NCBI RefSeq assembly: GCF_029227915.1
Contig: NC_079881.1
Coordinates: 30,977,501-31,041,500 of the forward strand
DNA length: 64,000 nt
From: Hydractinia symbiolongicarpus
Lineage: Eukaryota; Cnidaria; Hydrozoa; Anthoathecata; Hydractiniidae
Direction: 5' to 3'
Part shown: one piece after another, positions 1 to 11,900 of the stretch
Numbering within the stretch: position 1 is the first letter of the stretch
Layout: each line of letters opens with the position of its first letter
Notes under the pieces: model-generated
What the model was told of the DNA's origin: nothing
Database searches by the model: none
The model's input: the letters and a program-made list of their open reading frames with translations, nothing else
Made by a program: the position numbers and the translations under genes

Positions 1-1491
1 CACAGCGCCCAGTGTAATCGTTGAGTTCTGGCAATCCCGTAAAAATAAGAAGAATGTTATTTCTTGGAGTCCAATTGTCTCATTTATCACATTTATCAGG
101 TCACAGTCCAAAGTTAGTTCAATTAAGTCACACAGTCAAACGTTTCATTGTTAAAAGCGATGCAACCTAGTAGTATCAGAAAAATATCGCTAAACACATG
201 TTGGTACGAATAGGTGACCCAACCGTTGTAACTCAAACGGACTGATACCGTTAAAAAGTCAATGAAATGTAGTTTTTGAGACTGTCGCTATTTCTTCAGC
301 GCGATAACGGCTAGGATTGGTCCCACAGTAAAAAATGACTTCTTAATCTAAATTTTTAAATGAAGCGCTACCACATCGCCCAGTGTAATCGCTGAGTTCT
401 GGAAATCATGTCAAATTGAGAAGAATGTTATTTCTGGGAGTGCAATTTTCTAATTTATCAAATTTATTAGGTGACAGTCCAAAGTTTGTTCAATTAAGTC
501 CCACAGTCATTCGTTTAATTGTTAAAAGCGATGCAACCTAGTAATATAAAAAAAATGTCGCTAAATACATGTTGGTACGAATATGTGACCCAACCGTTCT
601 AACTCAAACGGACTGACACCGTTAGAAAGTCAATGAAATATAGTTTTTGAAACTGTCGATATTTCTACAGCGCGCGATAACAGATAGGATTGGTCCCACA
701 GTAAAGAATGACTTATAAATCTAAATTTTTAAATGAAGTGCTACCACAGCGCCCAGTGTAAACGCTGAAGTTCGGCAATCATGTCAAATTAAGAAGAATG
801 TTATTTCTTGGAGTCCAATTGTCTCATTTATCACATTTATCAGGTCACAGTCCAAAGTTAGTTCAATTAAGTCCCACAGTCAATTATTTCATTGTTAAAA
901 GCGATGCAACCTAGTAATATCAAAAAAAAAGATCGCTAAATACATGTTGGTACGAATATTTGACCCAACCGTTGTAACTCAAACGGACTGACACCATTAA
1001 AAAGTTAATCAAATGAAGTTTTTGAAACTGTCGCTATTTCTTCAGCGCGCAATAACGGCTAGGATTGGTCCCACAGTAAAATTGACTTATTAATGTAAAT
1101 TTCTAAAAGAAGCGCTACCACAGCGCCCAGTGTAAACGCTGAGTTTCGGCAATCATTTCAAATTAAGAAGAATGCTATTTCTTGGAGTCCACTTGTCTCA
1201 CTTAAAACATTTATAAGGTCCAAGTCCAACACCAGTTCAATTTAGTACCACAGTCAATCGTTTCACTGTTAAAAGCGATGCAACCTAGTATTATCTAAAA
1301 AATATCGCAAAATACATGTTGGTACAAATATGTGACCCAACCGTTGTAACTCAAACAGACTGAAACCGTTAAAAAGTCAATGAAATGTAGTTTTTGAAAC
1401 TGTCAATATTTCTTCAGCGCACGATAACGGCGAGGATTGGTCCGACAGTAAAGAATGACTTACTTACCTAAATTTTTAAATGAAGCGCTAC

Positions 1492-1864
1492 CACAGCGCC
1501 CAGTGTAATCGTTGAGTTCTGGCAATCCCGTAAAAATAAGAAGAATGTTATTTCTTGGAGTCCAATTGTCTCATTTATCACATTTATCAGGTCACAGTCC
1601 AAAGTTAGTTCAATTAAGTCACACAGTCAATCGTTTCATTGTTAAAAGCGATGCAACCTAGTAGTATCAGAAAAATATCGCTAAACACATGTTGGTACGA
1701 ATAGGTGACCCAATCGTTCTAACTCAAACGGACTGACACCGTTAGAAAGTCAATGAAATATAGTTTTTGAAACTGTCGATATTTCCACAGCGCGCGATAA
1801 CAGATAGGATTGGTCCCACAGTAAAGAATGACTTATAAATCTAAATTTTTAAATGAAGTGCTAC
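1492..1864. repeat. Hybrid monomer from unequal exchange between unit 1-like and unit 2-like sequences
   Basis: The first part matches unit 1 (CGTTGAGTTCTGG, GTCACACAGTC, GTAGTATCAG, GCTAAACACATG, GAATAGGTGACC). From about position 1712 it matches unit 2 (GTTCTAACTC, GAAATATAG, GTCGATATTTC, GATAACAGATAGG, GACTTATAAATC). The switch falls in the shared stretch around GTGACCCAA. This is what a crossover between adjacent misaligned monomers leaves behind, and it accounts for the change from four-unit to three-unit spacing in this block. Confidence 0.85.
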
Positions 1865-2237
1865 CACAGCGCCCAGTGTAAACGCTGAAGTTCGGCAATC
1901 ATGTCAAATTAAGAAGAATGTTATTTTTTGGAGTCCAATTGTCTCATTTATCACATTTATCAGGTCACAGTCCAAAGTTAGTTCAATTAAGTCCCACAGT
2001 CAATCGTTTCATTGTTAAAAGCGATGCAACCTAGTAATATCAAAAAAAAGATCGCTAAATACATGTTGGTACGAATATTTGACCCAACCGTTGTAACTCA
2101 AACGGACTGACACCATTGAAAAGTTAATCAAATGTAGTTTTTGAAACTGTCGCTATTTCTTCAGCGCGCAATAACGGCTAGGATTGGTCCCACAGTAAAA
2201 TTGACTTATTAATGTAAATTTCTAAAAGAAGCGCTAC

Positions 2238-2674
2238 CACAGCGCCCAGTGTAAACGCTGAGTTCCGGCAATCATGTCAAATTAAGAAGAATGTTATTTC
2301 TTGGAGTCCAATTGTCTCATTTATCACATTTATCATGTCACAGTCCAAAGTTAGTTCAATTAAGTCCCACAGTCATTGGTTTCATTCATTTATCAGGTCA
2401 CAGTCCAAAGTTAGTTCAATTAAGTCGCACAGTCAATATTTTCACTGTTAAAAGCGATGCAACCTAGTAATCTGAGAAACATATTGCTAAATACATGTTG
2501 GTACGAATATGTGACGCAACCGTTGTAACTGAAGTGGATTGATACCGTTAGAAAGTCAATGAAATGTAGTTTTTGAAACTGTTGTTATATCTTCAGCGCG
2601 CGATAACGGCTAGGATTGGTCCCACAGTAAAAAATTGACTTTTTTATTATCTTAATTATTAAATGAAGCGGTAC
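2238..2674. repeat. Expanded monomer of 437 bp with internal 60-bp duplication
   Basis: This is the only unit longer than 376 bp. Bases 2327-2386 and 2387-2446 are two copies of the same segment (CATTTATCA-GTCACAGTCCAAAG to TTTCATT or TTTCACT), differing at several positions. Both copies have begun to drift, so the duplication is not very recent. A few further bases come from a TTTTTATTATCTTAATTATT variant near 2641. No other unit in the window has this duplication, so it was never amplified. Confidence 0.92.
2327..2446. repeat. 60-bp tandem duplication inside a satellite monomer
   Basis: Copy 1 is 2327-2386 and copy 2 is 2387-2446. They differ at CATG/CAGG, GTCCCAC/GTCGCAC and in the CATTGG versus CAATAT stretch. 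The junction reads TTTCATTCATTTATC, where the repeated CATT offers microhomology that could have caused slippage or end-joining. Confidence 0.9.
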
Positions 2675-3048
2675 CACAGCGCCCAGTGTAATCGCTGAGT
2701 TTCGGCAGTCATGTCAAATTAAGAAGAATGTTATTTCTTGGAGTCCAATTGTCTCACTTATAACTTTTATAAGGTTACAGTCCAAAATCAGTTCAATATA
2801 GTACCACAGTCAATCGTTTCACTGTTAAAAGCGATGCAACCTAGTAATATGAGAAAAATATCGCTAAATACATGTTGGTACGAATATGTGACGCAACCGT
2901 TGTAACTGAAGTGGATTGATACCGTTAGAAAGTCAATGAAATGTAGTTTTTGAAACTGTCGCTATTTCTTCAGCGCGCGATAACGGCTAGGATTGGTCCC
3001 ACAGTAAAAAAATGACTTTTTTATCTTAATTCTTAAATGAAGCGGTAC

Positions 3049-5291
3049 CACAGCGCCCAGTGTAATCGCGGAGTTTCGGCAATCATGTCAAATTAAGAAG
3101 AATGTTATTTTTTGGAGTCCAATTCTCTCCTTTATTACATTTATCAGGTCACAGTCCAAAGTTAGTTCAATTAAGTCCCACGGTCAATCGTTTCATAGTT
3201 AAAAGCGATGCAACCTAGTAATATCAGAAAAATAACGCTAAATACATGTTGGTACGAATATGTGACCCAACCGCTGTAACTCAAACGGAGTGACACCGTT
3301 AGAAAGTCAATGAAATGTAGTTTTTGAAACTATCGCTGTTTCTTCAGCGCGCGCTAACGCCAAGGATTTGTCCCACAGTAAAAAATGACTTTTTTTAGCT
3401 TAATTCTTAAGTGAAGCGCTACCACAGCGGCCAGTGAAATCGCTGAGTTTCGGCAATCATTTCAACATAAGAAGAATGTTATTTCTTGGAGTCCACTTGT
3501 CTCACTTATAACTTTTATAAGGTTACAGTCCAAAATCAGTTCAATTTAGTACCACAGTCAATCGTTTCACTGTTAAAAGCGATGCAACCTAGTAATATGA
3601 GAAAAATATCGCTAAATACATGTTGGTACGAATATGTGACGCAACCGTTGTAACTGAAGTGGATTGATACCGTTAGAAAGTCAATGAAATGTAGTTTTCG
3701 AAACTATCGCTATTTCTTCAGCGCACGATAACGGCTAGGATTGGTCCCACAGTAAAGATTGACTTATTTACCTAAACTTTAAAATGAAGCGCTACCACAG
3801 CGCCCAGAGTAATTGCTGAGTTCCGGCAATCACGTCAAATTAAGAAAAATGTTGTTTCTTGGAGTCCAATTGTCTCATTTATCACATTTATCAGGTCACA
3901 GTTCAAGGTTAGTTCAATTAAGTCGCACAGTCAATCGTTTCACTGTTGCAAGCGATGCAACCTAGTAATATGAGAAAAATATTGCTAAATACATGTTGGT
4001 ACGAATATGTGACGCAACCGTTGTAACTGAAGTGGATTGATACCGTTAGAAAGTCAATGAAATATAGTTTTTGAAACGGTTGCTATTTCTTCAGCGCGCG
4101 ATAACGGCTAGGATTGGTCCCACAGTAAACAAATGAAGTTTTTATCTTAATTCTTAAATGAAGCGGTACCACAGCGCCCAGTGTAATCGCTGAGTTTCGG
4201 CAATCATGTCAAATTAAGAAGAATCTTATTTTTTGGAGTCCAATTCTCTCCTTTATTACATTTATCAGGTCACAGTCCAAAGTTAGTTCAATTAAGTCCC
4301 ACGGTCAATCGTTTCATAGTTAAAAGCGATGCAACCTAATAATATCAGAAAAATAACGCTAAATACATGTTGGTACGAATATGTGACCCAACCGCTGTAA
4401 CTCAAACGGAGTGACACCGTTAGAAAGTCAATGAAATGTAGTTTTTGAAACTATCGCTGTTTCTTCAGCGCGCGCTAACGCCAAGGATTTGTCCCACAGT
4501 AAAAAATGACTTTTTTTAGCTTAATTCTCAAATGAAGCGTTACCACAGCGGCCAGTGAAATCGCTGAGTTTCGGCAATCATTTAAACATAAGAAGAATGT
4601 TATTTCTTGGAGTCCACTTGTCTCACTTATAACTTTTATAAGGTTACAGTCCAAAATCAGTTCAATTTAGTACCACAGTCAATCGTTTCACTGTTAAAAG
4701 CGATGCAACCTAGTAATATGAGAAAAATATCGCTAAATACATGTTGGTACGAATATGTGACGCAACCGTTGTAACTGAAGTGGATTGATACCGTTAGAAA
4801 GTCAATGAAATATAGTTTTTGAAACGGTTGCTATTTCTTCAGCGCGCGATAACGGCTAGGATTGGTCCCACAGTAAACAAATGAAGTTTTTATCTTAATT
4901 CTTAAATGAAGCGGTGCCACAGCGCCCAGTGTAATCGCTGAGTTTCTGCAATCATGTCAAATTAAGAAGAATGTTATTTTTTGGAGTCCAATTCTCTCCT
5001 TTATTACATTTATCAGGTCACAGTCCAAAGTTAGTTCAATTAAGTCCCACGGTCAATCGTTTCATAGTTAAAAGCGATGCAACCTAGTAATATCAGAAAA
5101 ATAACGCTAAATACATGTTGGTACGAATATGTGACCCAACCGCTGTAACTCAAACGGAGTGACACCGTTAGAAAGTCAATGAAATGTAGTTTTTGACACT
5201 ATCGCTGTCTCTTCAGCGCGCGCTAACGCCAAGGATTTGTCCCACAGTAAAAAATGACTTTTTTTAGCTTAATTCTCAAATGAAGCGCTAC
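3049..5291. repeat. Short-period block of units 9-14 with an internal hybrid
   Basis: Unit 9 (3049) repeats as unit 12 (4170) at 1121 bp and again as unit 14 (4918) at 748 bp, sharing TTTTTTGGAGTCCAATTCTC and AAGGATTTGTCCC. Unit 10 (3423) repeats as unit 13 (4544). Unit 13 is a hybrid: its left part is unit 10-like (GGCCAGTGAAATC, ACATAAGAAG, AACTTTTATAAGGTTAC) and its right part is unit 11-like (GAAATATAG, GAAACGGTTGC, GTAAACAAATGAAG). A three-unit repeat was thus shortened to two by an exchange that removed one monomer length. The start of this block overlaps the 4482-bp HOR. Confidence 0.8.
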
Positions 5292-7115
5292 CACAGCGGC
5301 CAGTGCAATCGCTGAGTTTTGGCAATCATTTTAAATTAAGAAGAATGTTATTTCTTGGAGTCCAATTGTCTCATTTATCACATTTATCAGGTCACAGTCC
5401 AAATTTAGTTCTATTAAGTCCCGCAGTCAATCGTTTCATTGTTGAAAGCGATGCAACCTAGTAATACCAGAAAAATAACGCTAAATACATGTTGGTACGA
5501 GTATGTGACCCAAACGTTGTAACTAAAACGGACTAACACCGTTAGATAGTAAAATGAAATGTAGTTTTTGAAACTGTTGTTATTTCTTCATCGGGCGATA
5601 ACGGCTAGGATTGGTCCCACAGTAAAAAAATGACTTTTTATCTTAATTCTTAAATGAAGCGGTACCACAGCGCCCAGTGAAATCGCTGAGTTTTGGCAAT
5701 CATGTCAATTTAAGAAGAATGTTATTTCTTGGAGTCCAATTGTCTCTTTTATCACATTTATCAGGTCACAGTCCATAGTTAGTTAAATTAAGTCCCACAG
5801 TCAATCGCTTCATAGTTAAAAGCGATGCAACCTAGTAATATCAGAAAAATATCGCTAAAGACATGTTGGTACGAATATGTGACCCAACCGTTGTAACTCA
5901 AACGGACTGACACCGTTAGAAAGTCAATGAAATATAGTTTTTGAAACTGTGGCAATTTCTTCAGCGCGCGATAACGGCTAGGATTGGTCCCACAGTAAGA
6001 AATGACTTTTTTATCTTAATTTTTACTGGAAGCGCTACCACAGCGCCCAGTGCAATCGCTGAGTTTCGGCAATCATTTTAAATTAAGAAGAATGCTATTT
6101 CTTGGAGTCCACTTGTGTCACTTATAACTTTTATAAGGTTACAGTCCAAAATCAGTTCAATTTAGTACTACAGTCAATCGTTTCACTGTTAAAAGCGATG
6201 CAACCTAGTAATATGAGAAAAATATCGCTAAATACATGTTGGTACGAATATGTGACGCAACCGTTGTAACTGAAGTGGATTGATACCGTTAGAAAGTCAA
6301 TAAAATGTAGTTTTTGAAACTGTCGCTATTTCTTCAGCGCACGATAATGGCTAGGATTGGTCCCACAGTAAAGATTGACTTATTTACCTAAACTTTAAAA
6401 TGAAGCGCTACCACAGCGCCCAGAGTAATTGCTGAGTTCCTGCAATCACGTCAAATTAAGAGGAATGTTGTTTCTTGGAGTCCAATTGTCTCATTTATCA
6501 CATTTATCAGGTCACAGTTCAAAGTTAGTTCAATTAAGTCGCACAGTCAATCGTTTCACTGTTAAAAGCGATGCAACCTAGTAATATGAGAAAAATATTG
6601 CTAAATACATGTTGGTACGAATATGTGACGCAACCGTTGTAACTGAAGTGGATGGATACCGTTAGAAAGTCAATGAAATATAGTTTTTGAAACTGTTGCT
6701 ATTTCTTCAGCGCGCGATAACGGCTAGGATTGGTCCCACAGTAAAAAAATGACTTTTTTATCTTAATTCTTAAATGAAGCGGTACCACAGCGCCCAGTGT
6801 AATCGCTGAGTTTCGGCAATCATGTCAAATTAAGAACAATGTTATTTTTTGGAGTCCAATTCTCTCCTTTATCACATTTATCAGGTCACAGTCCAAAGTT
6901 AGTTCAGTTAAGTCCCACGGTCAATCGTTTCATAGTTAAAAGCGATGCAACCTAGTAATATCAGAAAAATAACGCTAAATACATGTTGGTACGAATATGT
7001 GAGCCAACCGCTGTAACTCAAACGGAGTGACACCTTTAGAAAGTCAATGAAATGTAGTTTTTGAAACTATCGCTGTTTCTTCAGCGCGCGCTAACGCCTA
7101 GGATTGGTCCCGCAG

Positions 7116-7133
7116 TAAAAAATGACTTTTTTA
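7116..7133. other. A/T-run dyad near the monomer end (example)
   Basis: TAAAAAA, spacer TGAC, TTTTTTA: a perfect 7-bp inverted repeat with a 4-base spacer. It recurs, with run length varying by one or two, in most monomers ending in TTGAAGCGCTACC or GCGGTACC. It could extrude as a hairpin or bend as phased A-tracts. In T, M and G units the same place reads GTAAA-N10-TTTAC (example 6368-6387), a different but still symmetric sequence. It is not a bacterial-type terminator, since no gene lies upstream. Confidence 0.75.
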
Positions 7134-7151
7134 TCTTAATTTTTAATTGAA

Positions 7152-7166
7152 GCGCTACCACAGCGC
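7152..7166. other. Dyad GCGCT-ACCAC-AGCGC across the monomer junction (example)
   Basis: The junction of most monomers forms a perfect 5-bp inverted repeat with a 5-base spacer. It is altered in K units (GCGGTACCACAGCGC), broken in W units (CACCGCGC) and removed in the 360-bp T units by the 13-bp deletion. If a protein reads it, subfamilies would differ in binding. Function is unknown. Confidence 0.65.
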
Positions 7167-7380
7167 CCAGTGTAATCGCTGAGTTTCGGCAATCATGTCA
7201 AATTAAGAAGAATGTTATTTCTTGGAGTCCAATTGTCTCATTTATCACATTTATCAGGTCACAGTCCAAATTTAGTTCTATTAAGTCCCGCAGTCAATCG
7301 TTTCATTGTTTAAAGCGATGCAACCTAGTAATATCACAAAAATACCGCTAAATACAAGTTGGTACGAGTATGTGACCCAA

Positions 7381-7398
7381 CCGTTGTAACTCAAACGG
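7381..7398. other. Dyad CCGTT-N8-AACGG (example)
   Basis: CCGTT at 7381-7385 and AACGG at 7394-7398 form a 5-bp inverted repeat in units with GTAACTCAAACGG. Units with GTAACTGAAGTGG (such as A, G and M in most copies) have lost the right arm. The split between the two forms is a convenient subfamily marker. No function is apparent. Confidence 0.55.
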
Positions 7399-8873
7399 AC
7401 TGACACCGTTAGAAAGTCAATGAAATATAGTTTTTGAAACTGTGGCAATTTCTTCAGCACGCGATAACGGCTAGGATTGGTCCCACAGTAAGAAATGACT
7501 TTTTTATCTTAATTTTTACTGGAAGCGCTACCACAGCGCCAAGTGCAATCGCTGAGTTTCGGCAATCATTTTAAATTAAGAAGAATGCTATTTCTTGGAG
7601 TCCACTTGTCTCACTTATAACTTTTATAAGGTTACAGTCCAAAATCAGTTCAATTTAGTACTACAGTCAATCGTTTCACTGTTAAAAGCGATGCAACCTA
7701 GTAATATGAGAAAAATATCGCTAAATACATGTTGGTACGAATATGTGACGCAACCGTTGTAACTGAAGTGGATTGATACCGTTAGAAAGTCAATAAAATG
7801 TAGTTTTTGAAACTGTCGCTATTTCTTCAGCGCACGATAATGGCTAGGATTGGTCCCACAGTAAAGATTGACTTATTTACCTAAACTTTAAAATGAAGCG
7901 CTACCACAGCGCCCAGAGTAATTGCTGAGTTCCTGCAATCACGTCAAATTAAGAGGAATGTTGTTTCTTGGAGTCCAATTGTCTCATTTATCACATTTAT
8001 CAGGTCACAGTTCAAAGTTAGTTCAATTAAGTCGCACAGTCAATCGTTTCACTGTTAAAAGCGATGCAACCTAGTAATATGAGAAAAATATTGCTAAATA
8101 CATGTTGGTACGAATATGTGACGCAACCGTTGTAACTGAAGTGGATGGATACCGTTAGAAAGTCAATGAAATATAGTTTTTGAAACTGTTTCTATTTCTT
8201 CAGCGCGCGATAACGGCTAGGATTGGTCCCACAGTAAAAAAATGACTTTTTTATCTTAATTCTTAAATGAAGCGGTACCACAGCGCCCAGTGTAATCGCT
8301 GAGTTTCGGCAATCGTGTCAAATTAAGCACAATGTTATTTTTTGGAGTCCAATTCTCTCCTTTATCACATTTATCAGGTCACAGTCCAAAGTTAGTTCAG
8401 TTAAGTCCCACGGTCAATCGTTTCATAGTTAAAAGCGATGCAACCTAGTAATATCAGAAAAATAACGCTAAATACATGTTGGTACGAATATGTGAGCCAA
8501 CCGCTGTAACTCAAACGGAGTGACACCTTTAGAAAGTCAATGAAATGTAGTTTTTGAAACTATCGCTGTTTCTTCAGCGCGCGCTAACGCCTGGGATTGG
8601 TCCCGCAGTAAAAAATGACTTTTTTATCTTAATTTTTAATTGAAGCGCTACCACAGCGCCCAGTGTAATCGCTGAGTTTCGGCAATCATGTCAAATTAAG
8701 AAGAATGTTATTTCTTGGAGTCCAATTGTCTCATTTATCACATTTATCAGGTCACAGTCCAAATTTAGTTCTATTAAGTCCCGCAGTCAATCGTTTCATT
8801 GTTTAAAGCGATGCAACCTAATAATATCACAAAAATACCGCTAAATACATGTTGGTACGAGTATGTGACCCAA
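7381..8873. repeat. 1493-bp tetramer, copy 2 (nested in the 12-mer HOR)
   Basis: This is the partner of the preceding tetramer. It differs from it at a few sites, for instance CGCCAAGTGC at 7537 versus CGCCCAGTGC, CTTGTCTCAC versus CTTGTGTCAC, AATTAAGCACAATG versus AATTAAGAACAATG, and GCCTGGG versus GCCTAGG. These differences are themselves copied into the second 12-mer, which dates them before the larger duplication. Confidence 0.85.
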
Positions 8874-8910
8874 ACGTTGTAACTCAAACGGACTAACACC
8901 GTTAGAAAGC

Positions 8911-11900
8911 CAATGAAATGTAGTTTTTGAAACTATCGCTGTTTCTTCAGCGCGCGCTAACGCCAAGGATTTGTCCCACAGTAAAAAATGACTTTTTTTA
9001 GCTTAATTCTCAAATGAAGCGTTACCACAGCGGCCAGTGAAATCGCTGAGTTTCGGCAATCATTTCAACATAAGAAGAATGTTATTTCTTGGAGTCCACT
9101 TGTCTCACTTATAACTTTTATAAGGTTACAGTCCAAAATCAGTTCAATTTAGTACCACAGTCAATCGTTTCACTGTTAAAAGCGATGCAACCTAGTAATA
9201 TGAGAAAAATATCGCTAAATACATGTTGGTACGAATATGTGACGCAACCGTTGTAACTGAAGTGGATTGATACCGTTAGAAAGTCAATGAAATATAGTTT
9301 TTGAAACGGTTGCTATTTCTTCAGCGCGCGATAACGGCTAGGATTGGTCCCACAGTAAACAAATGAAGTTTTTATCTTAATTCTTAAATGAAGCGGTGCC
9401 ACAGCGCCCAGTGTAATCGCTGAGTTTCTGCAATCATGTCAAATTAAGAAGAATGTTATTTTTTGGAGTCCAATTCTCTCCTTTATTACATTTATCAGGT
9501 CACAGTCCAAAGTTAGTTCAATTAAGTCCCACGGTCAATCGTTTCATAGTTAAAAGCGATGCAACCTAGTAATATCAGAAAAATAACGCTAAATACATGT
9601 TGGTACGAATATGTGACCCAACCGCTGTAACTCAAACGGAGTGACACCGTTAGAAAGTCAATGAAATGTAGTTTTTGACACTATCGCTGTCTCTTCAGCG
9701 CGCGCTAACGCCAAGGATTTGTCCCACAGTAAAAAATGACTTTTTTTAGCTTAATTCTCAAATGAAGCGCTACCACAGCGGCCAGTGCAATCGCTGAGTT
9801 TTGGCAATCATTTTAAATTAAGAAGAATGTTATTTCTTGGAGTCCAATTGTCTCATTTATCACATTTATCAGGTCACAGTCCAAATTTAGTTCTATTAAG
9901 TCCCGCAGTCAATCGTTTCATTGTTGAAAGCGATGCAACCTAGTAATACCAGAAAAATAACGCTAAATACATGTTGGTACGAGTATGTGACCCAAACGTT
10001 GTAACTAAAACGGACTAACACCGTTAGATAGTAAAATGAAATGTAGTTTTTGAAACTGTTGTTATTTCTTCATCGGGCGATAACGGCTAGGATTGGTCCC
10101 ACAGTAAAAAAATGACTTTTTATATTAATTCTTAAATGAAGCGGTACCACAGCGCCCAGTGAAATCGCTGAGTTTTGGCAATCATGTCAATTTAAGAAGA
10201 ATGTTATTTCTTGGAGTCCAATTGTCTCTTTTATCACATTTATCAGGTCACAGTCCATAGTTAGTTAAATTAAGTCCCACAGTCAATCGCTTCATAGTTA
10301 AAAGCGATGCAACCTAGTAATATCAGAAAAATATCGCTAAAGACATGTTGGTACGAATATGTGACCCAACCGTTGTAACTCAAACGGACTGACACCGTTA
10401 GAAAGTCAATGAAATATAGTTTTTGAAACTGTGGCAATTTCTTCAGCGCGCGATAACGGCTAGGATTGGTCCCACAGTAAGAAATGACTTTTTTATCTTA
10501 ATTTTTACTGGAAGCGCTACCACAGCGCCCAGTGCAATCGCTGAGTTTCGGCAATCATTTTAAATTAAGAAGAATGCTATTTCTTGGAGTCCACTTGTGT
10601 CACTTATAACTTTTATAAGGTTACAGTCCAAAATCAGTTCAATTTAGTACTACAGTCAATCGTTTCACTGTTAAAAGCGATGCAACCTAGTAATATGAGA
10701 AAAATATCGCTAAATACATGTTGGTACGAATATGTGACGCAACCGTTGTAACTGAAGTGGATTGATACCGTTAGAAAGTCAATAAAATGTAGTTTTTGAA
10801 ACTGTCGCTATTTCTTCAGCGCACGATAATGGCTAGGATTGGTCCCACAGTAAAGATTGACTTATTTACCTAAACTTTAAAATGAAGCGCTACCACAGCG
10901 CCCAGAGTAATTGCTGAGTTCCTGCAATCACGTCAAATTAAGAGGAATGTTGTTTCTTGGAGTCCAATTGTCTCATTTATCACATTTATCAGGTCACAGT
11001 TCAAAGTTAGTTCAATTAAGTCGCACAGTCAATCGTTTCACTGTTAAAAGCGATGCAACCTAGTAATATGAGAAAAATATTGCTAAATACATGTTGGTAC
11101 GAATATGTGACGCAACCGTTGTAACTGAAGTGGATGGATACCGTTAGAAAGTCAATGAAATATAGTTTTTGAAACTGTTGCTATTTCTTCAGCGCGCGAT
11201 AACGGCTAGGATTGGTCCCACAGTAAAAAAATGACTTTTTTATCTTAATTCTTAAATGAAGCGGTACCACAGCGCCCAGTGTAATCGCTGAGTTTCGGCA
11301 ATCATGTCAAATTAAGAACAATGTTATTTTTTGGAGTCCAATTCTCTCCTTTATCACATTTATCAGGTCACAGTCCAAAGTTAGTTCAGTTAAGTCACAC
11401 GGTCAATCGTTTCATAGTTAAAAGCGATGCAACCTAGTAATATCAGAAAAATAACGCTAAATACATGTTGGTACGAATATGTGAGCCAACCGCTGTAACT
11501 CAAACGGAGTGACACCTTTAGAAAGTCAATGAAATGTAGTTTTTGAAACTATCGCTGTTTCTTCAGCGCGCGCTAACGCCTAGGATTGGTCCCGCAGTAA
11601 AAAATGACTTTTTTATCTTAATTTTTAATTGAAGCGCTACCACAGCGCCCAGTGTAATCGCTGAGTTTCGGCAATCATGTCAAATTAAGAAGAATGTTAT
11701 TTCTTGGAGTCCAATTGTCTCATTTATCACATTTATCAGGTCACAGTCCAAATTTAGTTCTATTAAGTCCCGCAGTCAATCGTTTCATTGTTTAAAGCGA
11801 TGCAACCTAGTAATATCACAAAAATACCGCTAAATACAAGTTGGTACGAGTATGTGACCCAACCGTTGTAACTCAAACGGACTGACACCGTTAGAAAGTC

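Larger units (their letters stand above)
1..3048. repeat. Left block: diverged monomers with a 3-monomer spacing
   Basis: Units 1-8. Unit 3 (745-1118) and unit 6 (1865-2237) are near-identical at a spacing of 1120 bp, sharing GTAAACGCTGAAG and the run CAAAAAAAAGATCGC. Unit 1 (1-371) and the first half of unit 5 (1492-1864) are near-identical at 1491 bp, sharing CGTTGAGTTCTGG and AGTCACACAGTC. Units 4-5 are a T-type then A-type pair (TACAAATATG followed by CCCGTAAAAATAAG), the same order seen throughout domain II, and they share rare variants (GTCCGACAG, GACTTACTTACC, GTAGTATCAG) with 42.6-44.5 kb. Confidence 0.85.
5888..7380. repeat. 1493-bp tetramer, copy 1 (nested in the 12-mer HOR)
   Basis: Units 17-20 (6039, 6412, 6786, 7159) and 21-24 (7532, 7905, 8279, 8652) correspond at 1493 bp. 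Unit 20 is the junction hybrid: it carries GAGTATGTGACCC like unit 24 but then GACACCGTTAGAAAGTC and CTGTGGCAATTTC like unit 16. Because both 4482-bp copies contain the pair (again at about 10370-11862 and 11863-13355), the tetramer duplicated first and the 12-mer second. Confidence 0.85.
4429..8910. repeat. 12-monomer HOR (4482 bp), copy 1
   Basis: Units 13-24 correspond one to one with units 25-36 at a constant offset of 4482 bp (4544/9026, 5292/9774, 6786/11268, 8279/12761). Private variants recur in register: TCATCGGGCGATAACGG, ATTAAGAACAATG, AATTAAGCACAATG and AGCCAATGAAATG. The repeat boundary lies in unit 12, where CAATGAAATGTAGTTTTTG is shared by both partners, so the exact edge is ambiguous by about 24 bp. 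It contains the tetramer duplication listed separately. Confidence 0.93.

Noticed and set aside
2238-2674. Transposable-element insertion in the long 437-bp unit
   Set aside because: The extra bases are a tandem copy of satellite sequence itself plus a few bases of local expansion.
7116-7133. Intrinsic (rho-independent) transcription terminator
   Set aside because: The stem is only A-T pairs without a GC-rich stem, recurs in most monomers, and there is no gene upstream.
7159-7531. Monomer as an ancient dimer of about 186 bp (GTCCCACAGT occurs in both halves)
   Set aside because: The two occurrences are about 195 bp apart and flanking bases do not align at that or a nearby offset, while the ATCGCT repeats suggest a different offset of about 170. 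A sensitive self-alignment would be needed to revive the idea.
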